A stretch of DNA of 64,000 bases, taken from contig NZ_RDSR01000003.1 of the NCBI RefSeq assembly GCF_003716325.1, forward strand, positions 62,001 to 126,000, in the 5' to 3' direction. How positions within the stretch are numbered: position 1 is the first letter of the stretch; every line of letters begins with the position of its first letter. This DNA is from Cryobacterium tepidiphilum (GTDB taxonomy: Bacteria; Actinomycetota; Actinomycetes; Actinomycetales; Microbacteriaceae). This document shows positions 1 to 7,540 of the stretch, piece after piece. Made by a program: the position numbers and the translations under genes. The notes under the pieces are model-generated. The model saw only the letters and a list, made by a program, of their open reading frames with translations. It did not search any database and was not told the origin of the DNA.

Positions 1-1565
1 ACGACGGCCTGCACCCCGAAACCCTGCATGGATTCGAAGGCCTCGGCCGGGGGGAGCTCCTCATCCCGGCCGCGTGCGGCGTCGACGATGGCGGCGGCGA
101 TCGGATGCTCTGAGCCGTTCTCGGCGGCGCCCGCCAACCGCAGCACATCAGCCTCGTCCTCGCCGTCGAGGGCCGCCAGCCGGGCCAGCGCCATGCGCCC
201 GTCAGTGATGGTTCCGGTCTTGTCGATCACGATGGTGTCGACCCGACGGGTCGATTCCAACACCTGCGGACCCTTGATCAGGATGCCGAGGCCGGCACCG
301 CGGCCGGTGCCGACCAGCAGCGCGGTCGGTGTGGCGAGCCCCAGCGCGCACGGGCAGGCGATGATGAGTGTCGCGACGGCCGCCGTGAAGGCCGGCGCGG
401 CGCCGGCGCCGGCGACGAGCCACCCGATGAGCGTGAGAACGGAGAGGCCGAGCACGACGGGGACGAAGACGGCGGCGACGCGGTCGGCGAGGCGCTGCAC
501 CTCCGCCTTCCCGGACTGGGCCTGTTCCATGAGCCACCCCATGCGGGCGATCTCGGTGTCGGCACCCACCCGGTCGGCCTGCACCACGAGCCGGCCGTGC
601 ACGTTGATGGTTCCTCCGGTGACCGGCTCCCCCGGGTGCACTTCGACCGGCACCGCCTCACCCGTGAGCATGCCGGCGTCGATCGCGGAGGCGCCGTCGA
701 CGATGTGGCCGTCGGCCGCGACCTTCTCCCCCGGCCGCACCACGAACCGGTCGCCGACGGCGAGGGACGCCGCGGCCACCCGGGTCTCGACTCCGTCCCG
801 AAGCAGGGAGGCCATTTTCGGGCCGAGGTCGAGCAGGGCCCGCAGTGCCGCGCCGGAGCGCTTCTTCGCGCGGGCCTCGGCGTAGCGACCCGCGAGGATG
901 AAGACCGTCACGGCCGACGCGACTTCGAGGTAGATCTCGTCGGTGCCGGAGCCCGGGCGCGCGACGACGCTGAAGCTCATGCCCATCCCGGGCTCACCGG
1001 CGGTGCCGAAGAACAGCGCGTACAGCGACCAGCCGAGCGCGGCGAGCACCCCCACGCTCACGAGGGTGTCCATCGTGGCGGCGCCGTGCCGGGCGTTGAC
1101 CCAGGCGGCACGATGGAACGGCCACGCGCCCCACACGGCGACGGGGGCGGCGAGAACGAGGGCCAGCCACTGCCAGTTCGTGAACTGCAGGGCCGGGATC
1201 ATCGACAGCAGGGCGACCGGCAGCGCGAGTGCCGCCGAGACCAGCAGTCGCTGCCGCAGCCTCAGGGTCTCCGCATCCTCCGGCTGCGCATCGCCTGATG
1301 CCGATGGTTCGGGCAGCGTGGCCGTGTAGCCGGCCGCTTCGACGGTGGCGATCGCATCGGCGACCGCCGTGCCGGCCGGCAGCGTGACATGCGCCTTCTC
1401 GGTGGCGTAGTTGACGCTCGCCTGCACCCCCGGCATCCGGTTGAGCTTCTTCTCGATCCTCGCCGAGCACGACGCGCAGGTCATGCCGCCGATGAGCAGT
1501 TCCACGCGGTCACCGGTGACGGCGGCGCGTGGCTCCTGCGCGGACGTCGCTGCGGGAACGGTCAC
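1..1565 (-). CDS. copA: Copper-translocating P-type ATPase (5' part; cut by window edge)
   Basis: P1B-type ATPase that exports Cu(I) across the membrane using ATP. The first 521 residues are visible. An N-terminal heavy-metal-associated domain carries GMTCASC, with the metal-binding cysteines at 30 and 33. The A-domain TGE motif follows, then the transmembrane CPC motif (residues 404-406) that marks Cu/Ag transporters, the phosphorylated DKTGT motif (Asp448), and the SEHP motif of the N-domain near the cut. The rest of the nucleotide-binding domain, the hinge and the last helices lie outside the window. GTG at 1565 is preceded by AGGAG at good spacing and gives an N-terminus with a short lead before the metal domain. 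A CsoR-like operator lies in its promoter, so copper induction is likely. No csoR or copZ is present in the window. Confidence 0.95.
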   Translation of the reverse strand, partial: MTVPAATSAQEPRAAVTGDRVELLIGGMTCASCSARIEKKLNRMPGVQASVNYATEKAHVTLPAGTAVADAIATVEAAGYTATLPEPSASGDAQPEDAETLRLRQRLLVSAALALPVALLSMIPALQFTNWQWLALVLAAPVAVWGAWPFHRAAWVNARHGAATMDTLVSVGVLAALGWSLYALFFGTAGEPGMGMSFSVVARPGSGTDEIYLEVASAVTVFILAGRYAEARAKKRSGAALRALLDLGPKMASLLRDGVETRVAAASLAVGDRFVVRPGEKVAADGHIVDGASAIDAGMLTGEAVPVEVHPGEPVTGGTINVHGRLVVQADRVGADTEIARMGWLMEQAQSGKAEVQRLADRVAAVFVPVVLGLSVLTLIGWLVAGAGAAPAFTAAVATLIIACPCALGLATPTALLVGTGRGAGLGILIKGPQVLESTRRVDTIVIDKTGTITDGRMALARLAALDGEDEADVLRLAGAAENGSEHPIAAAIVDAARGRDEELPPAEAFESMQGFGVQAV

Positions 1566-1611
1566 GTCGGCTCCTCTCCTGCGGGCGCCAGCGGGCCCGT
1601 CCGTACCTGAC

Positions 1612-1632
1612 ACTATACCCCCGGGGGGTAAG
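1612..1632 (-). promoter_or_regulatory. CsoR-type copper operator overlapping the copA promoter
   Basis: On the minus strand the near-palindrome TTACCCCCCGGGGGTA (1615-1630) directly abuts a TATAGT -10 box (1612-1617). About 40 nt separate the box from the copA GTG. The TACCCC(C/G)GGGGTA core is the known operator type of CsoR/copper-sensing repressors in actinobacteria. Occupancy would block the spacer/-10 region and be relieved by Cu(I). The site and its position are seen; the regulator's identity is inferred. Confidence 0.75.
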
Positions 1633-1680
1633 TGAGGCAAGGTGGCATGCGGACGGGCCGCTGGGGCAGGCACGGGTGCG

Positions 1681-2064
1681 CTACTTGGACTCCTTCTTCA
1701 CGGTCACCGATACGCTGAACGGGCCGATGCCGATCTCGATCGTGATGGTCTTGGTCTTGGTGCCGCCGGTGTTGCTGCGGGCCAGGGTGCCGGGGGTGCC
1801 CTCGCTTCCGGAGGGGCCGTCGACGGCCGTGATGGTGACGACGCTCTCCACGCCGAGTTCGCCGAACAGCTTCTCCACACTGGAGCTGCTGCCGCGGTGG
1901 ACGGCGTCGATCACCTTCTTCGTGAGGTCGTCGTCGCCCGAGAGTGCCTCCGCGACCTTCCCCACCTGTCGCACGTAGTGCTGCACGCCCTCGACGTGAT
2001 GGAGATCGGCCTCGCGCCCCCGGGACTGCTCCCGTCCGTCGTTTCCAGAGCTTCCTGCGTTCAT
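1681..2064 (-). CDS. Small conserved protein of unknown function (127 aa)
   Basis: I do not recognise a named family. The first two thirds are acidic and hydrophilic with likely helices. A Gly/Ser/Thr-rich stretch follows, and the C-terminus (KTKTITIEIGIGPFSVSVTV, ending in lysines) looks like alternating beta-strand sequence. There is no signal peptide or membrane span, so it is probably cytosolic. ATG at 2064 is chosen because GAAGGG sits 7-8 nt upstream; a longer in-frame reading would run back through the hairpin. It lies 46 nt downstream of the VTC-domain gene and may be the last gene of that unit. It also has a possible own promoter (TTAATAT, 2108-2114, overlapping the VTC stop codon) and a hairpin in its leader. 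Confidence 0.7.
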   Translation of the reverse strand: MNAGSSGNDGREQSRGREADLHHVEGVQHYVRQVGKVAEALSGDDDLTKKVIDAVHRGSSSSVEKLFGELGVESVVTITAVDGPSGSEGTPGTLARSNTGGTKTKTITIEIGIGPFSVSVTVKKESK

Positions 2065-2076
2065 GATGGACCCTTC

Positions 2077-2098
2077 AGCACACCGTCCTTGGTGTGCT
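2077..2098 (-). promoter_or_regulatory. Perfect 8-bp hairpin in the leader of the 127-aa gene
   Basis: AGCACACC and GGTGTGCT pair perfectly around a 6-nt loop. The hairpin ends just before the GAAGGG ribosome site of the gene starting at 2064 and sits right after the VTC stop codon. It could be a weak terminator or attenuator between the two genes, or a translational control element. No U-tract follows, so an intrinsic terminator is not certain. Confidence 0.5.
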
Positions 2099-2110
2099 CC
2101 TGGCGCCATA

Positions 2111-3010
2111 TTAAGACCGTCCGGCACCCCGGTCCAGTGCCGCCCGCTGCGGTCGTCCCGGCCGGCCGAAGTGCTGCTGCAGCACCCGCCCCCACTTGTT
2201 CGCCGGCAGCTCGGGATTGAGCGCTGCCATCCCCGTGCCGTACTTGGAGATGACAGCGGGCCGGTGCCCGTGCGACCAGAGCAGGCGGTCGACGGCGGAT
2301 GCCCGTTGTCCCGATTTGGTCTCGACGATCGCCATGGCCAGCCGCTCCAGGCGCTTGCCCGTGTCGAGCTCCCACGACAGCTGGGTGTCGATCGTGGCGC
2401 GACTGCCCGACGAGGGCAGGAACAGGGTCGTGCGGGTGTAGCGCGTCGTGAGGACCGGGATGAGACTGCCGGGATCGACGCCGGGCACGCCCGTTTCGGT
2501 GAAGACCGCCTGCACGTATCCGCGCCCCTCGTCGGTGAGCAGGCGCACGTCAGCGCCCAGGTACGGCACGCGATCCTTCACCGTGCTGCTGCGCCCCCCG
2601 CGCGTCTTCACCTCGAGGTAGCTCTGCGCCGACTCGAGGTAGGTGCGGGTGCGGATCTTGAACCGGCGCCGCCGGCCGTGCTCGGCGAGCCAATAGCTGC
2701 GGAGGTCGGGGGTGTCGAAGTACACCGACTCGTAGCCGAGGCCGCGAAGGCCCGCGATCTCGACCACGCGCGCGTCGTCCTCGACGCCGGCCAGCACGGC
2801 GCCCAGCTCCGGGACGGGAACCACGTACTTGCGGTCCACCCGCGTCTGCAGGCTCGCCTGCGCGATGATCTCGTCGAGGCTGATCGCGGCGAGCCCGGCG
2901 ATGACGTCGCCCGGCCGCACCTGCTCGTCGACTACCGCATCCGTGTACTCGTCGAGGAGGGGCGCCGCATCGACACCGGGGACGCCGACGCGCTCGTCCG
3001 CGATGGTCAT
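2111..3010 (-). CDS. VTC-domain polyphosphate polymerase-like protein
   Basis: 299-residue protein of the VTC superfamily (triphosphate tunnel metalloenzyme-like fold; the yeast relatives polymerise polyphosphate from ATP). Family hallmarks are visible. RVDRKYVVP near residue 57 supplies Arg/Lys tunnel residues, followed by YESVYFDTPDL and GRRRRFKIRTRTY. YLEVKTRGGRSSTVKDRVPY gives the ExK element, TTRYTRTTLFL is a further strand, and IVETKSG comes late. Length is typical of the stand-alone bacterial form. It overlaps the stop of the upstream DUF4956 gene by 4 nt (ATGA), so the two are translationally coupled; this VTC-DUF4956 pairing recurs in bacteria and suggests a membrane-associated polyphosphate or surface-polymer function. 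Substrate is inferred from the fold only. Confidence 0.88.
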   Translation of the reverse strand: MTIADERVGVPGVDAAPLLDEYTDAVVDEQVRPGDVIAGLAAISLDEIIAQASLQTRVDRKYVVPVPELGAVLAGVEDDARVVEIAGLRGLGYESVYFDTPDLRSYWLAEHGRRRRFKIRTRTYLESAQSYLEVKTRGGRSSTVKDRVPYLGADVRLLTDEGRGYVQAVFTETGVPGVDPGSLIPVLTTRYTRTTLFLPSSGSRATIDTQLSWELDTGKRLERLAMAIVETKSGQRASAVDRLLWSHGHRPAVISKYGTGMAALNPELPANKWGRVLQQHFGRPGRPQRAALDRGAGRS

Positions 3011-3603
3011 CGCGCGAGTTCCTGCCGAACCGGAAGCGCTTCGCGGGCGAGCGACAGGCTCTCACCGACCTGGTACCGCACGTCGACGACCGTGGTGTCG
3101 TTGACCAGGTCGAGGCGGCGCACCTGGATGGAGCGCACCCGCGCGCCGAGCAGCACCGCGACATGACCGGTCAGTTCGTCCTCATTGGTGAACGCGCTGT
3201 CGAGCACCAGCGTCTGCTGGCGGTACCGGCGAAAGAGCCGGGGGTGGTCGCCGACGAACAGCACCAGGATGATGAGGGCCATGAGGCAGATGGCCATGAT
3301 GTTCATGATGGAGTTCAGCCCCGCGATGAGCCCGAGTGCGAGGGAGGCGAAGTAGTACGCCACCTCATGCTGGGTGATCTCGTCGGAACGCAGCCGGATG
3401 ATGGAGAGCACGCCGAACAGCCCGAGGCCGAGGCCCGCGCCGATGGGCGCCGACCCGAGCACGATGGCGACGGCGAGAACTCCGACGTTCACCCCCAGGA
3501 ACGCCACGACGAGATCTCGGCGGTGGTGCCGGGGAAAGTAGAGCGCGAACGTCAGCAGGCTGACGGCGACGAGGTCGATGGCGATGAAGACGGCTTGGTA
3601 CAC
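3007..3603 (-). CDS. DUF4956 membrane protein
   Basis: 198-residue integral membrane protein. About four hydrophobic segments cover residues 3-25, 32-52, 55-70 and 88-118, followed by a soluble C-terminal half. The conserved stretch GLGLFGVLSIIRLRSDEITQ is the signature I associate with DUF4956 proteins, which are regularly coupled to VTC-domain enzymes as here. The start is GTG at 3603 with TGGAGC upstream. Its stop overlaps the VTC start. It is presumably the membrane partner or anchor of the VTC protein; function is otherwise unknown. It lies 160 nt downstream of the flavin reductase gene. Confidence 0.85.
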   Translation of the reverse strand: MYQAVFIAIDLVAVSLLTFALYFPRHHRRDLVVAFLGVNVGVLAVAIVLGSAPIGAGLGLGLFGVLSIIRLRSDEITQHEVAYYFASLALGLIAGLNSIMNIMAICLMALIILVLFVGDHPRLFRRYRQQTLVLDSAFTNEDELTGHVAVLLGARVRSIQVRRLDLVNDTTVVDVRYQVGESLSLAREALPVRQELAR

Positions 3604-3763
3604 GGAATGCTCCAGTTACGTTCGGGTCAGCAAGTGGAATGCATGTTGGGTGAGCAACACTCATTAGTGTGCCGCCTGGCCCTCGCCGCGTCTACGGAGG
3701 AATCGCTCCTCGCGGACATCCGCCGCGATTTCACCCCCGAAGTGGGGGCATATCGGCCGGTTG

Positions 3764-4333
3764 TCAGCCGCCGACCCGGGAGTGGTCGCCGAGGCCGTGC
3801 CAGGAACGGTTGTGGTACACGAGGGGCGCTGCCGCGCTGTCGTCCGGCAGCCGGGCCTCGAGGGCGTGCAGCGCGATCACGGTGGACGCACCGGCGCGCA
3901 TGCGCCCCACGATCGTGCCGCGGATCCAGGTGTCCACGCCGGTGAAGTACGGCTCACCCGACGCCAGCCGGTCCCAGCTGCCGCGGTCGGCGAAGCGGTC
4001 CACTCCGCTCGTGGCGCAGAGCCTCGCCAGGTGCAGCTGGTCCGCCCCCAGGAGGTGGACGACCAGGCTGCCCGCACGCTGGATGCTGCCCGCGCTGGAT
4101 GACTGGTCGGAGAGCGAGAAGACGAGCAGGGGCGGGTCGACGCTGACCGAGAAGACGGATGTCGCGGTCAGTGCGACCGGCCCGTCCCCGGCATCCGCTG
4201 TGATGACGGCCACCCCGGCCGGGTGGTTGCGGAACGCCTGCGTGAAGTCCGCGGCGTCGAGGCCGCGGCCGACGCCGCCGCCGGCGAACCGCACCTCCGG
4301 CTGCTCCCGGCTGATCGCCTGGTTGGCTCCCAT
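3764..4333 (-). CDS. Flavin reductase family (FMN-binding split-barrel) protein
   Basis: 189-residue NAD(P)H:flavin oxidoreductase-like protein. It would reduce FMN/FAD for a partner monooxygenase or act as a small flavoenzyme. The family pattern is clear: FTQAFRNHPAGVAVITAD, then GPVALTATSVFSVSVDPPLLVFSLSDQSSS with the flavin-contacting T-x-S/S-V-D-P-P region, then a short strand with LVVHLLGADQ. No monooxygenase lies beside it, so the electron acceptor is unknown. ATG at 4333 follows GGAGGG at 4-5 nt; an in-frame extension upstream has no ribosome site and a repetitive Arg/Gly composition typical of out-of-gene reading. It runs in the same direction as the 2OG oxygenase upstream (101-nt gap). 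Confidence 0.9.
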   Translation of the reverse strand: MGANQAISREQPEVRFAGGGVGRGLDAADFTQAFRNHPAGVAVITADAGDGPVALTATSVFSVSVDPPLLVFSLSDQSSSAGSIQRAGSLVVHLLGADQLHLARLCATSGVDRFADRGSWDRLASGEPYFTGVDTWIRGTIVGRMRAGASTVIALHALEARLPDDSAAAPLVYHNRSWHGLGDHSRVGG

Positions 4334-4434
4334 GTCACCCTCCCCACTCCGTTCGTCCTTCAACGATCCACCCGCGCGGGGCACGCGTGCATCGATGTTG
4401 CGGAGTGTGACGGGCGCGCCGGGGCGCCGAAGGG

Positions 4435-5442
4435 TCAGCCGATGAGGTCCAGGTGGTGCTCGGCCGCCACGTTCGGGTGGGCGCGGAGGCGGTACCGGAG
4501 CGCGTTGTCGCCGTAGGTCTGCAGGATCGGGCTGTTCGTCGGGTCGACCGACAGGCCCCTGGCGCGTTCGGCGAGTTCCGGAGGCAGCTGCAGCGCGGGC
4601 ATCACGGTGTCGAGCGCCGGGTTGAAGAAGAACGGGATGGAGATGCGGTCGGTGCGCACCCGGGGCGAGACCACCCGGTGCAGGGTCGCCTTCAGGTACC
4701 CACCGGTGGCCAACTCGAGCATCTCGCCGACGTTCACCACGAAGGCCCCGGGCACCGACGGGGCTTCGATCCACTCCCCCTCGTGTTCGACCTGCAGGCC
4801 GCCCTTGCCGGGCTCGACGAGCAGGAGGGTCAGCACGCCGCCGTCGCGATGCGCACCGACACCCTGCCGCTCCTCCGAGCCGGTCTCGCCCGGGTAGCGC
4901 ACGATCTTGATCGACGGGAACGGACTGCGCGCGAATGCGTCGTCGAAGACGTCCTCGGGCGCCCCGAGCGACAGGGCCCAGGCGCGCAGCAGGCGCAGGG
5001 ACACCGCGGAGAGCTTCTCGGTCCACTCGTTGGCCGCGGCCTCGAGGCCGGGCAGGGCAGCGGGCCACAGGTTCGGCCCTTCCAGCCGCCAGTAGTCGGC
5101 CACGCCCGGGCCGGGCTCGACGGCCTCGCGCTCGACGCCGATGTCGATCTGCTCCCGCCAGTCGACGTCGCCGTGGGTGCGTTCCCCGCCCATCCGGGTG
5201 TAGCCGCGGAACTGCGGGCTGCGGGTGTTCTCGATCGCGAGCTTCTCCTCGGCGGGCAGCTCGAAGAAGCGCTGCGAGATCGACAGCATCTCGTCGATGA
5301 GCTCCTGCTCCACCCCGTGCCCCACCAGGTAGAAGAAGCCCACGTCGTGGGTGATCTCGCGGAGCTCGTCACGGAAGGCGGCAGCTTCCGCGGGCCCGGC
5401 GTCGAGGCGGGAAAGGTCGAGGATGGGGAGTGAGGTCAGCAT
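4435..5442 (-). CDS. Isopenicillin N synthase-like 2OG-Fe(II) oxygenase
   Basis: 335-residue non-heme iron dioxygenase. The N-terminal DIOX_N region (PILDLSRLDAG, THDVGFFYLVGHGV) is followed by the double-stranded beta helix. Iron ligands are visible as HRDGG (His-x-Asp) and the distal His in LKATLHRVVSPR. The 2-oxoglutarate-binding Arg falls in RTDRISIPFFFNP. Length is normal for the family. Substrate cannot be told from sequence; bacterial relatives hydroxylate or oxidise small metabolites. ATG at 5442 lacks a clear ribosome site and may be leaderless or weakly translated. It is divergent from the aldo/keto reductase, and the 132-nt gap contains a tandem 17-bp repeat. Confidence 0.92.
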   Translation of the reverse strand: MLTSLPILDLSRLDAGPAEAAAFRDELREITHDVGFFYLVGHGVEQELIDEMLSISQRFFELPAEEKLAIENTRSPQFRGYTRMGGERTHGDVDWREQIDIGVEREAVEPGPGVADYWRLEGPNLWPAALPGLEAAANEWTEKLSAVSLRLLRAWALSLGAPEDVFDDAFARSPFPSIKIVRYPGETGSEERQGVGAHRDGGVLTLLLVEPGKGGLQVEHEGEWIEAPSVPGAFVVNVGEMLELATGGYLKATLHRVVSPRVRTDRISIPFFFNPALDTVMPALQLPPELAERARGLSVDPTNSPILQTYGDNALRYRLRAHPNVAAEHHLDLIG

Positions 5443-5481
5443 CCGTTGATTGTTTCACCGACTCACGACCGCGTTCTCGTT

Positions 5482-5515
5482 TGTTACGACTGGTCGCCTG
5501 TTACGACTGGTCGCC
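5482..5515. repeat. Two head-to-tail copies of a 17-bp sequence
   Basis: TGTTACGACTGGTCGCC occurs at 5482-5498 and again, base for base, at 5499-5515. The pair lies in the divergent control region between the 2OG oxygenase (start 5442) and the aldo/keto reductase (start 5575). It is either a recent duplication or a two-site operator. Confidence 0.85.
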
Positions 5516-5574
5516 GTACGCTGGCAGGAGTCCGGCTGACGCCGGCACCCGTCGACGACCAAGGAGCACACGAC

Positions 5575-6447
5575 ATGACCCCTGCCTCCACCAGCGGTGC
5601 GACCGTCCCCCGCCTCACCCTGAACACCGGGGCGTCGATTCCCCAGCTCGGCCTCGGCGTCTTCCAGGTGCCGCCGGAGGACACCCGCGGCGTGGTCACA
5701 GCCGGTCTTTCGGCAGGGTACCGGAGCATCGACACGGCGGCGCGGTACCAGAACGAGGCCGGCGTGGGCGAGGCGATCGCCGAGTCGTCCGTGCCACGGG
5801 ACGAGGTGTTCGTGACGACCAAACTCGCCAACGACGACCAGGGGTACGACCAGGCGCACGTCGCGTTCAATGACAGCCTGGAGGAGCTCGGGCTCGACGC
5901 GGTGGACCTGTATCTCATCCACTGGCCGGCGCCCAAGCGCGGCGAGTACCTCAACTGCTGGCGCGCCTTCGAGGAGTTCCACCGGGCCGGACGAGCCCGT
6001 GCGATCGGCGTCTCCAACTTCCTCGTGCCGCACCTGGAGCGCCTGCTTGAGAACGCGCACACGGTGCCGGCGGTGAACCAGATCGAGCTGCACCCCTACC
6101 TTCAGCAGCAGGAGCTGCGAACCTTCCACGCCGAGCACGGCATTCTCACCGAGGCGTGGAGCCCGCTGGCCCAGGGCGCTGTGCTGAACGACCCGGTGAT
6201 CGTCGGAATCGCCGAGCGACTCGGCCGCTCCCCCGCCCAGGTCGTGCTGCGCTGGCACATCCAGCTGGGCACCGTCGTGATTCCGAAGTCGGTCACACCC
6301 GCACGCCAGGCCGAGAACATCGACGTGTTCGATTTCGAGCTCGACGAGCAGGCGATGGCCCAGATCGCCGGGCTGGACCGCGGCGAGCGCACCGGCTTCC
6401 ACCCGGACGAGTTCAACGGATTCCCGGAGGACTTCCAGAAGCGGTAG
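5575..6447 (+). CDS. Aldo/keto reductase (2,5-diketo-D-gluconate reductase type)
   Basis: 290-residue NADPH-dependent reductase of aldehydes/ketones with the TIM-barrel AKR fold. The catalytic tetrad is complete: Asp53 and Tyr58 (DTAARYQNEAGVGEAI), Lys83 (TTKLAND) and His116 (YLIHWP). The cofactor-binding end reads VVIPKSVTPARQAENIDVFDFEL. This is the AKR5-like DkgA/B subgroup often annotated in actinobacteria; the true substrate is unknown. ATG at 5575 has a perfect AAGGAG 8 nt upstream, whereas an in-frame TTG at 5446 would run back through the tandem repeat and is rejected. The stop lies 3 nt from the convergent stop of the PHP-domain gene. Confidence 0.93.
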   Translation: MTPASTSGATVPRLTLNTGASIPQLGLGVFQVPPEDTRGVVTAGLSAGYRSIDTAARYQNEAGVGEAIAESSVPRDEVFVTTKLANDDQGYDQAHVAFNDSLEELGLDAVDLYLIHWPAPKRGEYLNCWRAFEEFHRAGRARAIGVSNFLVPHLERLLENAHTVPAVNQIELHPYLQQQELRTFHAEHGILTEAWSPLAQGAVLNDPVIVGIAERLGRSPAQVVLRWHIQLGTVVIPKSVTPARQAENIDVFDFELDEQAMAQIAGLDRGERTGFHPDEFNGFPEDFQKR

Positions 6448-6450
6448 TCG

Positions 6451-7470
6451 TCACCGCCTGGCGCGCGTCCAGTCCAGGAGCCGGTCCAGCGGCCATGTGG
6501 TGATGATGCGCTCGGGCGGCACGCCGTTCCGCGACGCCCGGGCGGCGCCGTACTGCAGGAAGTCGAGCTGTCCCGGCGCGTGCGCGTCGGTGTCGATGCT
6601 GAACAGGCACCCCGCCTCGAGCGCGAGCGCGATGAGCTCGTCGGGCGGGTCCTGCCGCTCGGGACGGGAGTTGATCTCGACAGCGACGTCGTTCTCGGCG
6701 CAGGCCGCGAACACGCGCGGGGCGTCGAAGTCCGAGGGCGGCCGCGGCGCGCGCGACCCTTGCACGAGGCGGCCGGTGCAGTGCCCGAGCACGTTGGTGT
6801 GCGGGTCGGCGATGCCCCGGAGCATCCGCTGGGTCATGGTGCGCGAGTCGGACCGGAGCTTGGAGTGCACGCTCGCGACGACGACATCGAGCCGGTCGAG
6901 CATCTGTGGCGTCTGGTCGAGTTCACCGCTTTCGAGGATGTCGACCTCGATGCCGGCCAGCAGCCGGAAAGCGCCTTCGCCGGCGTTGATTCCGGCCACG
7001 ACGTCGAGCTCCTCGGCCAGGCGCTCTGCGGAGAGGCCGTTGGCCACGGTGAGGTTCGGCGAGTGATCGGTGAGTGCCAGGTACTCCCGGCCGAGCAGCC
7101 GTGCCGCGTCGGCCATGAGTTCGATCGAGGTTCCCCCGTCTGACCAGTCGCTGTGGCTGTGCAGGTCACCGCGGAGCAGTGGCAGCACATCACCGGTCCC
7201 CTCGGCCAGCGGCGCGGAGCCGCGTTTCCGGAGGGCCAGCAGGTAGTCCGGAACCTGCCCGTCGACGGTCTCGCTGATGACCTCGAACGTGCGGCCGCCG
7301 ATACCCTTCATGGCCTTCAACCGTCCGTCGCGGGCACGGTCGGCGACGTCTGCCGAGTCGAGTTTGCCGATCGCGGCGGCGGCCTTGCGGAACGCCTGCA
7401 CCTTGAACACGGGGGCGAGCTCCCGTTCCAGCCAGAATGCGATCTCGTTCAGTGCGTCGACGGGGTCCAT
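6451..7470 (-). CDS. PHP-domain phosphoesterase with PolX-like helix-hairpin-helix region
   Basis: 339-residue protein resembling the C-terminal half of bacterial PolX. An N-terminal region (about 1-105) resembles the helix-hairpin-helix part of PolX (ALNEIAFWLER, VQAFRKAAAAI, MKGIGGRTFEVI). The PHP metallophosphoesterase domain follows, with metal ligands in DLHSHSDWSDG, ALTDHSP, GIEVDI, ASVHSK, LGHCTGR, INSRPER and DTDAHAP. No polymerase domain is present, so it is not a DNA polymerase. It probably hydrolyses a phosphoester such as histidinol-phosphate-like or 3'-nucleotide ends; the precise substrate is unknown. ATG at 7470 is chosen at the start of the conserved HhH region, after GATGGGGGA; longer readings overlap the adjacent transporter. 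It converges on the aldo/keto reductase. Confidence 0.88.
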   Translation of the reverse strand: MDPVDALNEIAFWLERELAPVFKVQAFRKAAAAIGKLDSADVADRARDGRLKAMKGIGGRTFEVISETVDGQVPDYLLALRKRGSAPLAEGTGDVLPLLRGDLHSHSDWSDGGTSIELMADAARLLGREYLALTDHSPNLTVANGLSAERLAEELDVVAGINAGEGAFRLLAGIEVDILESGELDQTPQMLDRLDVVVASVHSKLRSDSRTMTQRMLRGIADPHTNVLGHCTGRLVQGSRAPRPPSDFDAPRVFAACAENDVAVEINSRPERQDPPDELIALALEAGCLFSIDTDAHAPGQLDFLQYGAARASRNGVPPERIITTWPLDRLLDWTRARR

Positions 7471-7540
7471 TCCCCCATCTTGCGCCCGATGCGGCCGACG
7501 CCCCACGTCCCCGCCGTTCCACCCGGGCGGGGCCGGCGCG

